Part shown: positions 25,170-36,554 of the stretch, piece after piece
Numbering within the stretch: the first letter of the stretch is position 1
Layout of the letters: each line of letters starts with the position of its first letter
NCBI GenBank assembly: GCA_024803745.1
Contig: JANJXV010000004.1
Location: 50,415,858 to 50,479,857, forward strand
Source of the DNA: Megascapheus bottae
Lineage: Eukaryota; Chordata; Mammalia; Rodentia; Geomyidae
Length of the DNA stretch: 64,000 nucleotides
Reading direction: 5' to 3'
Notes under the pieces: model-generated
What the model was told of the DNA's origin: nothing
The model's database searches: none
Seen by the model: only the letters and a program-made list of their open reading frames with translations
Program-made: the position numbers and the translations under genes

Positions 25170-25374
25170 GGACCAGGAAGTGTGGCCTAGTGGTAGAGTG
25201 CTTTCCTGTCATGCACAAAGCCCTGGACTCGATTTCTGGGTACCACATATACAGACAAAGCCAATAGTGGTGGTGTGGCTCAAGTGGTAAAACACTAACT
25301 TTGAGAAAGCTCTAGAACAGGGCCCAGGCCTTGAGCTCTAGTAACATCAAGACTAGGGAAAAGAAAAAAAAAAA
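25170..25374 (+). mobile_element. Dimeric ID-type SINE
   Basis: GTGTGGCCTAGTGGTAGAGT and GGACTCGATTTCTGGGTACC, then GTGTGGCTCAAGTGGTAAAA, with an AAAAGAAAAAAAAAAAG tail. Confidence 0.5.
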
Positions 25375-25502
25375 GATGAATGGGGTATGAAGAGATTATT
25401 GATAATCTTGGGGTAACATTGATCATGATGTACTACAACCATAATCTGACATGTTGACATGTTGAATTGAAACCATGTATACAACTATTAAACATTACCT
25501 TC

Positions 25503-25763
25503 CCCCCACTCCCCAGCCCTGGGGCTTGAACTCTGGTTCTGGGCATTGTCTCTGAACTTCTTTTGCCTAACACTGTACCACTTTAGCCACAAGTCCACTT
25601 CCAGCTTGCTTATTTAGTTAGTTTGTTAGTTAGTTAGTTGAGTAGTTTGTTTTAGATAAGAATCTCTTGGATTTTCCTGCCTGGCTTGGCTTCCAACCAT
25701 GATCCTCAGATCAAAGCCCTCTGAGTAGATAGGATTACAGGTATGAGCCCCCAGTGCCCAGAA
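25503..25763 (-). mobile_element. B1-ID dimeric SINE with TTAG expansion in linker
   Basis: GGGGCTTGAACTCTGGTTCT (ID) and GATAGGATTACAGGTATGAG (B1) in reverse. A TTAGTTAGTTTGTTAGTTAG microsatellite lies between the halves at about 25614-25640. Confidence 0.5.
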
Positions 25764-26281
25764 AACTTTTTAAGACAATCAATCAATCAATCAGTCAAAC
25801 TATTGCTTAACTGGAGAAAACGAGTTTGGAACAGTACAGTACAAATATGTCAAGGTCAAAATTTGAAATATTATAGAATTCTCTCATGCTAGTTGCCTAC
25901 CAGGTAGATTCTAAATTGTATTATTTTGGGGAAGATGTTACCACAACTCCTTATAATGGAAGTAAGAAAATCATCACATCTATTATAGGCTAGGCAATTA
26001 ATTAACTGATTAAACAGGGACTTTATAATGATGTCCTTTGAATGGAAGAAAATTCCCAGCCATGACTAAGAAAACATTCAAATTATGTAAAAAAGATTTT
26101 TTTCTGATGAAGATGAATTATGTCTAGAAAGGGAGATTTGTGAATACTTTCTTGTCCTACTGTGTATATAAAATGATTGTTATTTCAAAAATGAAAAATA
26201 ATCTCAATTGCTGATAATGCTTAGGGATTAAGATGTTCTTGTTAATTGAATTTTTATGTATACAATTATAAATGACAATCA

Positions 26282-26415
26282 TAGAATTTTACAGTTGGAA
26301 GAGGACCTCAGAGATCATTTAGTCCAACTTCATTTTATAGGTTAAGATAACAGAAGACCAAAAGGTTAAATAAATGGCCCAAGGTGGCAGTCAATTAGTG
26401 ACAGAACTGAGATTA
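26282..26415 (-). mobile_element. MIR-like ancient SINE
   Basis: TTGGAAGAGGACCTCAGAGA, ATTTAGTCCAACTTCATTTT, then GGCCCAAGGTGGCAGTCA and AGTGACAGAACTGAGATT read as the minus strand of a mammalian-wide MIR-type element. Confidence 0.5.
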
Positions 26416-26510
26416 TTTAATAAAAATTTAACTAGAACATGCCTTTTGTTTCAATACTTTGACTGAAAATCTCTCTTCTTTTGTGTTCATCTACTAAAAT
26501 GTGTTAATAT

Positions 26511-26547
26511 AAAAGTATAGGAATTCAAAAAAAAAGTATAGGAATTC
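26511..26547. repeat. 16-bp direct duplication
   Basis: AAAAGTATAGGAATTC occurs at 26511-26526 and again at 26532-26547. Confidence 0.5.
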
Positions 26548-26904
26548 TAAATTATAGGGAGTTTGTGTTTGCTTTTCTCTTAGCCTAATTATTTAACTCT
26601 GTTCATGGAATACTTATGATATTCCAGCCATTGATTACATGAGAAATAAAATGTCTAAATTCTCATATTGTAAAGGGATGGCAGATTCAGTGTGATAAAT
26701 GACATGGTAGTGGAACAGAAGCTTTGGGACAATACTCTTAGGGAAGAAAAAGTTGTGATAAGAATTACATTAATATAAGCAATGTTACTTACAGATGTTT
26801 CTAAGTGGCACTCTGTCACAGAGAGAAAAAAATATAAAAAGAAACAGAGTAGTTTACCTCTCAAACAAAAGGGAACAATTGGCAAAAAGCTGTTCAATTA
26901 TGTT

Positions 26905-27180
26905 GCTGTCTCTATCTCTTTATCTCTGTCCTCTGTCTCTCCCTCCTTCCCTGATTCTCTCCTCCCCCTCCCCCTTAGTAATGGAACTTAAACTCAGGGA
27001 CCTGGGTCTTGTATCTCAGCTTTTCTGTTCAAGGCTGGGTTTCTGCCTCTTGGGCCACAGTATATTTTCATCTTATTGCTGGTTAATTGGAGAAAAGAGT
27101 TGCACAGACTTCCCTTCCCAGGCTAATTCTGAATCTCTGCCTTCAGATCTCAGCTTCTTGAATCACTATGATTAGAAGCA
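26905..27180 (-). mobile_element. B1-ID dimeric SINE with CT-rich tail
   Basis: CT-rich tail tract at 26905-26975, then GGAACTTAAACTCAGGGACC (ID) and TTCAGATCTCAGCTTCTTGA (B1) in reverse. Confidence 0.5.
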
Positions 27181-27510
27181 AGATAATAAATTATTTCTTA
27201 AACTTGTATGATACATATGATTATTTTGTAATTTTTAAATTATACATATATATACATACCAATACTTATGATCTCTATTATGGGAAAACAGTAGTACCTT
27301 AGTTATGAAAAATTAAAAGTGCATCAATAGTACCACTATCCCTACACATCCACATAGTACAATTATTATGTGTAAATGACAATGTGGGAAAAACTTTACT
27401 GTACAAGCTTGCAGGAAGGTTAAGTAAGATCATCTATGTTAAACACATATTGCATCCTTGTCATCCTAAGAGCTAGTTATACCATGGAAGACCAATGCGT
27501 CCATGCACAA

Positions 27511-27560
27511 AGAGAGAGAGAGAGGGAGAGGGAGAGGAAGAGAGAGAGGGAGAGAGAGAA
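27511..27560. repeat. (GA)n tract
   Basis: GAGAGAGAGGGAGAGGGAGAG-type purine repeat. Confidence 0.5.
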
Positions 27561-27620
27561 TAAGACAATAGAAAATAAATATTCTAGGGTTATTTGGGAT
27601 TGGGATTACTTTGGGCCAGG

Positions 27621-27623
<3 letters not shown>

Positions 27624-27658
<35 letters not shown>
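27624..27658. repeat. (TG)17 microsatellite
   Basis: Uninterrupted TG run; no attached SINE seen. Confidence 0.5.
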
Positions 27659-27660
<2 letters not shown>

Positions 27661-27794
27661 ATTATGATCAATATCAAGAGGAAGCATTGGATTCAGGCCT
27701 GACAGAGTGGAGGAGATTGTGCTCTTCCCTTCACAGGAGATGGAACAGGGCGGAAATGTTCTTAGCAACTAAATTGGGAATGAGGCTCCAATAA

Positions 27795-29906
27795 ATTAAA
27801 AATCACCACTATTTATATACAAGGAGAAACTACATCTAAAATTAAGTGCATTTATACTACTGTGATTTTGTTTTATTGAGTTTGTTTAACAAAGGAAAGT
27901 GGTCTTTCCACAGATAAGAAAACTCAGAATGCTCCCATTAACACAGTGTGTGTATGGCAGGGCTGATGGAGGGAAGAAGGAACTGTGGGGAGTTCCACAT
28001 GTCATACTTTAGCCTGGGGTGTGAGTCCCATCAAGAAAACAAAAGAATAGGAAGTGGATGTCCATCAAGGAAAAGAAAAGAATAGGAAGAATGAAACCAC
28101 TCTGACCCTAAACTCACCAGGGAAGAACAGGTGTGGAAAGTATGTTTAAAGGCAATAGTTAAATTTATAGTGAGACTAACTACAAAGGGCAAATTAAAGG
28201 GGGGGGAGGCACTGTGAGACATGAACAAAGTACAAAGAATGTGAGAAACCCAATTTGGTTTCAGATGAAAGTTAAAAGGGGGATCAGAAAAGCAGGTGTT
28301 AGGTCCCAGCAGGAAGGCAAAGCCCGTCTATAATCTCATAGATGGCCAAGGAAATTCAGGGAGACAAAGAAAAGAAGTGAGGTAACAATTCAGATAAGTC
28401 TGAGGAGAGAAAGGGTTTTTAAGTAGTAGGTGGATATGTAGAAGCAGAAAAGAGTAGGAAAGATGGAGATATGCTTAAATTTTTTAAATTTTTAATTTGG
28501 CCTCTTTTGTGTAATGGAATCCCTAGGATTAACCCTTAGTATTACTCTGAGATAGATATCTCAGAACTTTTGAGCTACCAGAATCACTATGACTAAATAT
28601 TTCCAGATTACTGTCTTGGTCTGTTAAGTAGTTCTTTAGTAAGTGAGGATGGCCTCAGGAATGGAGGTTACCAAGTTACATTTGAGGTAATCAGCTAGTT
28701 AGTGGAGTGCGGGATATAATAGTAAAAGTTCCAAAGTATGATAAATAGTGCTGTAGAAATGGGTTAGTAGAAAAGGCTAGCAAAGATTGATTGGGGTCAT
28801 TGGTGGCAGAATTTGGGCCACCAGTCAGTGAGATTCTCTACTTGTGACTGACTCTCTTTGCTGGTAGTCTCCAGGTCTACTGGACATTCGTGTCTCCATC
28901 CAGATGGTACCAATCTGTTCTTAACATCATATCCACCAGAATGTCAAACCATGGGTTAGCTTTTAAAGACTTATGTTTTCCTTAGTTAACTTTAACTATT
29001 TCTCAAAATATGCAAGAACTAGTGTTGACAAGATGCCTGTATTTCATAAGGTACCACAAATTAAAAGGAAAATGAACCCTACAACTTACTCCATGAAACA
29101 TATAATAAATTTCATCTGCAAGCCATATTTAAGAGAGTACTGAAAAGGCAGAGTCACCAAATTTAAGACAGTGGAATGTAATTAGTCAATTTTGTAGGGA
29201 CAGGAAGAGGAAAGAGAGAAAGAGAGAAACAAGACAAAGAATAAGTAGAAAAGACATGAAAACAAAGAAATTAGATCCAACAAGCATAGGGAATATATTC
29301 ACATAGACAGTTTAAAAGTACTTTCACTTTAGATATTTTTCTATGTTAAATACATATTTTCAATTTATTTTTACACACTAAAGACTAAATGTTAATGAGC
29401 TAGCTGTGTGTGGGAAACATCACTGAAAATTTCTACACAATAAATTTCTCTACTACTCATTACAGAAGAAACAAGTTTGTTTGGGCATCATTTGGAGGAG
29501 AATGCAGGAAAACATCTTGAGAATGAAATGTTAAGATAACTTTACCTTAAAGTAGTTTCACAGCATGAGTCCCAAATTCACTGTTTTAGAAAAGTTTCCG
29601 GGTATATTTACATTTTAATATTCTAGAATAAAAGACAGAAAAATTTGTTCCAAAATTTTAAGATGTTTCTATGAGAATTCGTGTAGATATTTTTAAGCTT
29701 TCTATTTCTTTATCTAAAAGGCTAGGTTAGTTATTATTTTATATTATTAACAGTTATATCTTATTTAATTTAGAAATATACATATATGAAAATCATCCCA
29801 ATTATTTCCCAGTCCTTACTGTTGAAATTTTATTCACAGAAATATTGAAATCATGTTTTTTGGTTTTTTGTTTACCTAAAGCTTTTATGAGCAGTGTTTC
29901 TTACAT
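27795..29906. other. No gene; one small tandem duplication
   Basis: 2.1 kb with no recognised repeat apart from a diverged 34-bp tandem pair at 28029-28096 (each CATCAAG...GAATAGGAAG) and a purine-rich patch at 29205-29250. A weak ID-like match at about 28500-28600 is too worn to call. Confidence 0.5.
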
Positions 29907-30014
29907 TTCCTTTTTTTTTTTTTTTAGGCAGGGTCTCATTCTATAATCCATGTAGGGCTCAAGACCCTTTGCCTTGGCCTAGTGTATGCTGAGATTACAG
30001 CCACACCCCATTTT
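29907..30014 (-). mobile_element. B1 monomer SINE
   Basis: A T17 tail is followed by AGGCAGGGTCTCATTCTATA and GTATGCTGAGATTACAGCCA, the minus strand of a 7SL-derived B1 without an ID half. Confidence 0.5.
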
Positions 30015-30309
30015 TGTAAACTTATTTTTTAGTCTCAAATGTATTTTAACAGATGTACATTCTTGAATAATTGCACGATGTAGAAAGTGCTCTTAAAATT
30101 ACAATATTCCTTCTGTTCAACTTCAATCTACATAATTTTGAACCATATATGGTTTTGGAATAAAGATAAATTTTGTGAAAACACCATTTTTTCACTTATA
30201 AGCTTTGCTCATGCAGTTGCCTGCGGGTGAACTAAACTTATCACTGTAACCTAGTAAAATAAACCAGAGCAAGTCATTCACTTTGAATTTTGTCTGCAGA
30301 ATAAGAAAT

Positions 30310-30530
30310 CATAGAAATAGAAGAGAATTATATGAGTCAGGTTCTCAACAAGAAACAGATGCCACAGTCAAACCAGGATAATTCAGATTGCTCAAATATG
30401 GGGTATTTACAAAGATGGGGGCATAGGGAAGCCACAAAACCGGGTGTGGTAAGTGCTGCACAAAGATAACTGCCAGAGAGCTGGGTCCTGGCCTAAGAGG
30501 GGAAGTGCAGGAGTGGTTGTAGGGCCATGG
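30310..30530. other. Possible unclassified ancient repeat
   Basis: GTCAGGTTCTCAACAAGAAA and GGGGTATTTACAAAGATGGG recall a mammalian-wide repeat, but I cannot name it. No coding potential. Confidence 0.5.
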
Positions 30531-30535
30531 CATGC

Positions 30536-30716
30536 AAAGAGAGGAGGAAGTGAGAGAGCGAGAGAGAGACAGACAGAGAGACAGAAAGACAGAGATTAAG
30601 AAAGATAGACAGGTAGAGAGAGACAGAGAGAGACTGAGATATAGGCAAAGAGACAGAGAGGAAGAGAAGGGGAAAGGGGAAGGGAGAGAGGGAAAAAGGG
30701 AGAGGGAGACAGAGAA
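30536..30716. repeat. GA/GACA-rich purine tract
   Basis: About 180 bp of GAGAGACAGAGA-type simple DNA. Arg/Glu-rich frames across it are artefacts. Confidence 0.5.
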
Positions 30717-31084
30717 AAATAACCTGAGCTTATTTTCTTTCTTCCCTCACATCTTCCATTGAGTTCTTAGTGGCCCAAACACAACCACCCTATGTGGCTT
30801 TTTTTCTCCTATTCATATAACAAAGTAGTGAAATAGTGAAAGTAGAAGATCTAAAGGAATAAAATTTAAAAATACATGCATAAAATTTTCCTCCTGACAT
30901 TAACTCCTAAAAAAAACTGAACAATATTACTAATTGTGAGCAACAAGTACTTAACTGAATTGTTCCTGACAATCTGACCAAACAAAATTCATAGTCACAG
31001 AAGAGGCAAATATTCTCTGGAGTCTTCTCACCTCCCCCCTATACACACACTCTTGAAAACTAATATATTCAATAGCTAGTTTCA

Positions 31085-31480
31085 TCATTCATTCTTTCAG
31101 TCATTAGCATGCACTCTGCCAGAGACTAGGGATTTAATAGGAGGTATCTGCACTCCTGAAATTCTCAGTGTAATGAAAGAGACAAATTTAGAAAGTAATT
31201 AGAATACGATGAAAGTGACAAGTGGTTAAAGACCTCAAAAAGGGAAAGTGTTCAAAAAAGCTCACTTTTGACCTGAGGCTTAAATAAAAATTACTCTCAA
31301 AAGAGAAGACAGCTTGTGTAAAAGTCAGGGGAAGGCCTGGGATGTTTGGGAAACCACAAAAATTCAGGGATGGAGGCATAGTTGTGAGTGTGTGAGAAAG
31401 ATGCTGATGGAACAGAAAAGATAAATTAGGACCATGTTGTGATGGCTATAAATGTCACCAAGCAACTTCAGTTCTATCCT
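31085..31480 (-). mobile_element. L2 3' end remnant
   Basis: TTCATTCTTTCAGTCATT, then GAGACTAGGGATTTAATAGG, CACTTTTGACCTGAGGCTTA and GGGGAAGGCCTGGGATG are the reverse of the L2 3' UTR landmarks. Old and diverged. Confidence 0.5.
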
Positions 31481-32106
31481 TAGATGAATGTTTTTCAACC
31501 TGTTGCCAAAATACAATTGCAAAACCCAGGGTGAATTTCGTTCCCTTAGCTTTCTCAGGGGCATGAGTAGCAGTAATCTATTGTGAACCAAAAGAAACAT
31601 TTGAAATCTTAGAGTGAAACCAAACAACAAACCTCCTGTTGTATCCTGTTTTGTTTGTGGCAAGAAAATGATGTTTCAATCATTCACAAATGTGTCAGAC
31701 AGAAAATTAACCAGGGTCAGCTGGAGGTTTCTGAAGTTTTACTTGCATTAGTATAAGTATGTCCTTCTGGGGAAATTTGCAGAGATTTGATAATATCAAT
31801 AAATGTTTGAAAGGCCAAAAGAAATTTAATACATAAATAAGTATATAGGCAATATAATGTCTTAAGAGAAAAGATCTTGGTGTTAAGAAGATTGCCTCAT
31901 ATCGTATATATCATATTAAAATAATGGACTCAGAGAATGGGAACGATGATAGCACATACAAAAAATACCACTGGTTTTTGAAATGCAGAATGTAGTCTAT
32001 AAACACTGGGAAATACAGAGCCAGTGTTTGTGAACCGAATAATGTTGGAAAAGAAAGCAGGTATTTTCATGACTTCTACCTTGGACCATTGGTCTCAACA
32101 ATATTC

Positions 32107-32300
32107 TTTTTTTTTGCCAGTCCTAGGCTTGGACTCAAGGCCTGAGCTTGTCCTTGGGCTTTCTCAAGGCTAGAGCTCTACCACTTGAGCCTCAGCACCA
32201 CTTCTGGTTTTTTTTCTATGTAGGTAGTACTGAGAAATCGAACCCAGGTCTTCGTGCATGCTAGGCAAGCACTCTACCACTAATCCAAACTTCCAGCCCA
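32107..32300 (-). mobile_element. Dimeric ID-type SINE
   Basis: TTGCCAGTCCTAGGCTTGGA and TAGAGCTCTACCACTTGAGC, then GAAATCGAACCCAGGTCTTC and GCTAGGCAAGCACTCTACCA, all in reverse. Well kept. Confidence 0.5.
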
Positions 32301-33121
32301 TCTTTTTTCTTTTTTTTAAATCAAGAGGGATGCATGGTACTAAAGAGAAGAAAAAAAAAGAAGACATAGAGTTTCAAAAATTGAAGTTCGGACTAAGGAT
32401 CAGAAGTCAACCACCCTTCAGCGAAATTTGGGAAACTTTACAAGTGTCCCACGTATCTGCAAGATCTTAAAATATCAAACCGACAATGCATTTAAACATT
32501 TGTAGACCGATTTCAACTCCTTCTAAAAATATAGTAAGTTCCTAGGGCTGCGGCAAGGGATCCCCCATAGGAGAGTAACCCCCTTGCAGAGCCTGGGCTT
32601 CCTTTTACGTGTGCTTCCTTGCATTGCTCATTTCAAGAGGCCTACACCTCCATGTACCACTTTCACTGATACCACGTGGAGCGCCTGTTGACATTTACAT
32701 TTGAAGTCTCTGGTGTAGGTGGAAGTTTTGCTGTCATAGAAGTTGAAATGCCTTGTAAGAGAAGAAAAGAGGGAATGAAATAATAAGAGCTGAGAGAAGA
32801 GGAGAGGAAAATGAATGAAGGAATGAGAAACTTGCCTCTTAGACAGAAAGTGATACAAGGATGGTCACGCAGTAGAAAAAGTAAGTCTGAACTCTCATGA
32901 AAGCAAGCAGAGATGATTTTCCTATACCAAAGTGAGCAATGGCAGAGAGTCAACAGGTTGGTTCAGACAAGTTTAGAATGTTGGAAGTAATTGTTATCTA
33001 AAGAGTCAAAGATAGCAGTATACGAAGGAGGCTGAAAAGTGAAGAAAAGACATCCGAAGGAAGAAGTTTTGTAGTTTCAAGCTTAATTCATTTGACATAT
33101 TAGCCTAAAATAATTTTTGTA
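32301..33121. other. No recognised feature
   Basis: No gene seen. Purine-rich patch at 32760-32830. Confidence 0.5.
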
Positions 33122-33208
33122 CACTGCACCGATCTTCAGCTCATAATTCTTTTGCCTCTTCCTCTTTAGTTCTGAGGATTATAGATGTGTATCACAATGC
33201 ACAGCTCT
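33122..33208 (-). mobile_element. B1 fragment
   Basis: TTTTGCCTCTTCCTCTTTAG, TTCTGAGGATTATAGATGTG and CAATGCACAGCTC match the minus strand of the first part of B1. Worn. Confidence 0.5.
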
Positions 33209-34768
33209 TAATTAGAAGGCAAGCATACAGGAGCAATCAATAGAAATATTACCTTCTAAGACTAAATTTCAGCAATATAAATCGAATTGATTTGAGAACT
33301 GGAAGTTGTTTTACACAGATGGTGCTAGGTTCACTTCTTTAGCAGTAATAATAACCTGTCCAGATTATCACTGCTGAGAACAGTTACAATGTTTTCTCCA
33401 CTTCTGTTATTTAGTACTTAAACATTCTCTCCTCTTGCTATCACATTATGGGAGTTAAGGAACCTGATTTAAGTTAGGGTGCTTTAGTGGCAAAGCTAAG
33501 AACTAAACTTGTAGCTCCCTCCCTCAGCTTCTGCCACACAACACTCTGACTAAGAATGACAGCTATCTCCTCAGCGATCCTGACACCCAAATAGGCATGT
33601 GAGGTGATTAGTGGCAACAGTCAGTTCAGTGACAAAGGTACAAGAAACTCCATGGCACCTCCAATTTTAAGATGAATTTTTGACAGCAAAGAGGTGCTTT
33701 ATTAAGAAATCGTAGATTTTATTGGGTTATTCTTGATTGATCTCTTGTACTAGAAAACTATTTTTTGAACAATACCATTTTATTTTTCTTTTAGTGTGGA
33801 AGAAAAGGAAATGGCATAATTTGATCGTGTGTCAAAGGTAGTCTGCTTGTTTACTGTGAATGATAATCAAAGTACCTGATGTTTAATGATGTCCTGGTAG
33901 CACTCAAATCAAACTGATTATCTTAGAAATTTAATAAACAGTAACCCAGGTTTTTTTTTCTTTTTCTTTAGTACGCTTCTGGCTGTTGAAGTACTGCCAA
34001 TCTGTAAAATGTTTGAATTCCAAACCACAAATGGAAATGTATTCAATTGTATAATCAAAATATCGTGGGGGTAAAGACACAGCTTTGAATGAACAGGCTT
34101 TTAACATTAAATTAAAGGAAAATTACAGAAAAATCATAAAAATAGATTCGAGATCATGGCTGGTAATTTAGGGAGTTAATGTTGTTCATGAATCAGATGA
34201 CTTTCTCTGCATTATTGAATTCTTTTTGGTACCCAAGCTTCCTAGGTGTGACTGGCATCTGCTACAAAAGCAAATCAAATCAGTTAAGAAAGAATATTAA
34301 TGGCATTCTCAAATTCTTTATTCCCAAAAGGAGAACAAAATCATAGAGCTAAATACTTGAAAGGATACACATTTTACATATTTCTTTTATTAGTTATGAG
34401 AGTTGCCTATTAATCAATGTTTAACAATGTAATTACAGCTGTTTTGGTCTCACCAGATAACACAGATTAATAAATGACCTGCAACTCGTGAAGTATGTAG
34501 AAGGGGTAATGAATTCTTTCCATAAGCACATTAATTTATTAGTAATAAACAAAGACCATGATGAATTAGGAGAATTGTAGGGTTTCAGAATATTGAAATC
34601 AGATTTCCAGCTGAAAGCATTTAATCATTCAGTTTCCCTTCACTTGTTTCCCTGCATATCGGATAAGGGGTTAGGATTTGTCTTTCTGGGCTGCAAGAAG
34701 GAATTTATCTGAAGCCAATGTCTTCTAGTATTTACAAATTTCCATGGATTCAAGATTTGTTTTGTTTT
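33209..34768. other. Repeat-free AT-rich interval, possible conserved element
   Basis: 1.5 kb without any SINE or L1, rich in TAAT homeodomain-type cores, for example ATTAATTTATTAGTAATAAA near 34530-34549. No gene. Regulatory function is a guess from composition and position. Confidence 0.5.
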
Positions 34769-34811
34769 TGTGTGAGTGTGTGAGTGTGTGTGTGTGTGTG
34801 TGCGCGCACAC
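34769..34811. repeat. (TG)n at SINE tail
   Basis: TGTGTGAGTGTGTGAGTGTG then a TG run ending in GCGCGCACAC, adjoining the SINE. Confidence 0.5.
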
Positions 34812-35023
34812 AGTATCTTGGGGGTTGAACTCAGGGCATAAGCGTTGTCCCTGAACTTTTTTTGCTCCAAGTTAGTGCTGTATATCTTGAGCCTTTTGGT
34901 AGTTTATTTGAAATAGGAGCTGCACAGACTTTCACATGTGAGTTGGCTTTGAACCATGAAGCTCGGATCTCAGCATTCTGATGAACAATTAAGATTGCTG
35001 GCATGAATCACTCATGCCAGGCT
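34812..35023 (-). mobile_element. B1-ID dimeric SINE
   Basis: GGGGTTGAACTCAGGGCATA (ID) and TCGGATCTCAGCATTCTGAT (B1) in reverse, ending CACTCATGCCAGGC. Confidence 0.5.
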
Positions 35024-35369
35024 TTGATTCAACTTTTAATACTCCATATTTATTTCACTTTTCAATAAAAGTAGTATGACTAATTAAAATTAATTATATT
35101 TAGAAGAGTTCTTTGTTCTAGATCAATAAAGTCCTACTAGGCTAGACCTGATCTTATTTTTTGTTCTTTTTTTTTCCGTTTCAAAACTGGCCTTAGCTAT
35201 GTGTAATTCTGTTTGAAAAAAGTCCTTCTAAGTCAGAGGTAAAAGACAGAAATGCCTGCTTAATAATAAATATCACCTAAATATGAAAATGAAGATATGT
35301 TCTAAGAGTTTCATTCCTCCCATCCAACAGTATAATATGTTAAGGACCATTGTCAGGGATGTATGTGTG

Positions 35370-35395
35370 ACGTGTGCATGTGCATGTGTGTGTGC

Positions 35396-35433
<38 letters not shown>
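35370..35433. repeat. (TG)n microsatellite near SINE tail
   Basis: Imperfect TGCATGTG then a pure TG run; the SINE starts about 30 bp later. Confidence 0.5.
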
Positions 35434-35436
<3 letters not shown>

Positions 35437-35459
35437 GTCTGCATGTGTATATGTTCATG

Positions 35460-35668
35460 AGCCAGTACTGGGGGCTTGAATTCTTGCTTAGCTTTTTACT
35501 CGAGTGTCACTCTATCACTTGAGCCACAGCTCTACCTCTGGCTTTCTGCTGGTTACTTGGCGATAGGAGTCACATGGATATTTTTTTTTTCTGGGGCTGC
35601 TTTGGAACCCACAAATCTCACCTTTCTAAGTAGTCAGGATTTCAGAAATGAGCCACCAACTCCCGCTT
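35460..35668 (-). mobile_element. B1-ID dimeric SINE
   Basis: GCCAGTACTGGGGGCTTGAA and TATCACTTGAGCCACAGCTC (ID), then TCTAAGTAGTCAGGATTTCA (B1), in reverse. Confidence 0.5.
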
Positions 35669-35904
35669 ACAAGTACTTTTTAACTAGATCTTAACATGCA
35701 GTTACTCAAAGATGAATTTTAACTGGCAGAATACATGGGATTATGGCATAGGCTTCTTTAATTATCTCCAGTAATTTGAAGTGGAGGTTACAGTGGAGAG
35801 TGAGGGAGCAGCCATTTAAACCTGAGTTAGTGAATTAGAAACACAACATTATCCAAAAGAAAATAATTAACAGTGTGTGATACCAAGAATACTTTTAAAA
35901 AGGA

Positions 35905-36400
35905 GGAATTTGATGTGTGCATGATATCTCTCATTTGCGGTAACTAGAATGTGCTTACAAATCTACAAATAAACACACTGGATGGTAAAAGACAAAAAAT
36001 ATAGTTGGACATGATGAATTATAGAGGACTCTAGACATTCACACATTGAGACCAAATGAGGTTATCATTAGAAGAACATTTAAAAATCTGTGTGCACATG
36101 TTAATATAAAATGATGCTTATCAAAATAAACTCCAAGAAATTGAAACAAGATGCTTTTGTTGCTTTTGTCTCCTTTGTTGACTTTTAAAAAATTTCTGTA
36201 GGTAAGTTTGTCTGCTTGGCGAAGGGAAAGAGGGGACACAGACATGGTGGGACAAAGGGTAAGCAAATGTAACTGGGAGTATCATCACACATTACATTGA
36301 AAATGAGCTACATAATTTGTGGGGACATTGGGAGGGAAAAACTAGTAAAAAGCAAGTAAAGGGTGATACTGTTCAAAAAGAAATTTACCTAATACCTGAC
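35905..36400 (+). mobile_element. Old L1 3' UTR-like remnant
   Basis: A 'GATATCTCTCATTTGCGGTA' segment, TAAACACACTGGATGGTAAA, a G-rich patch at about 36220-36250 and GGGTGATACTGTTCAAAAAG follow the order of old L1 3' UTRs. Tentative. Confidence 0.5.
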
Positions 36401-36554
36401 ATCTGTAACTGCAACCCCTCTGTACATCTCCTTTACAATCGTACATAAAAAATATATAGTTGTGTATATTCTTTCTAACTGCATTTGAAGCAAGAAAGCT
36501 AAAAATCCCTTTCAGAACCAGGTTGGAGAATGAGCTAGGAGAGAGAGCAATCAA

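Noticed and set aside
27466..27768. 100-codon minus-strand frame
   Set aside because: It crosses (GA)n and (TG)n repeats, giving Ser/Leu and Thr/His runs.
28500..28600. Possible minus-strand ID element
   Set aside because: Only faint similarity to the ID box regions; too worn to support.
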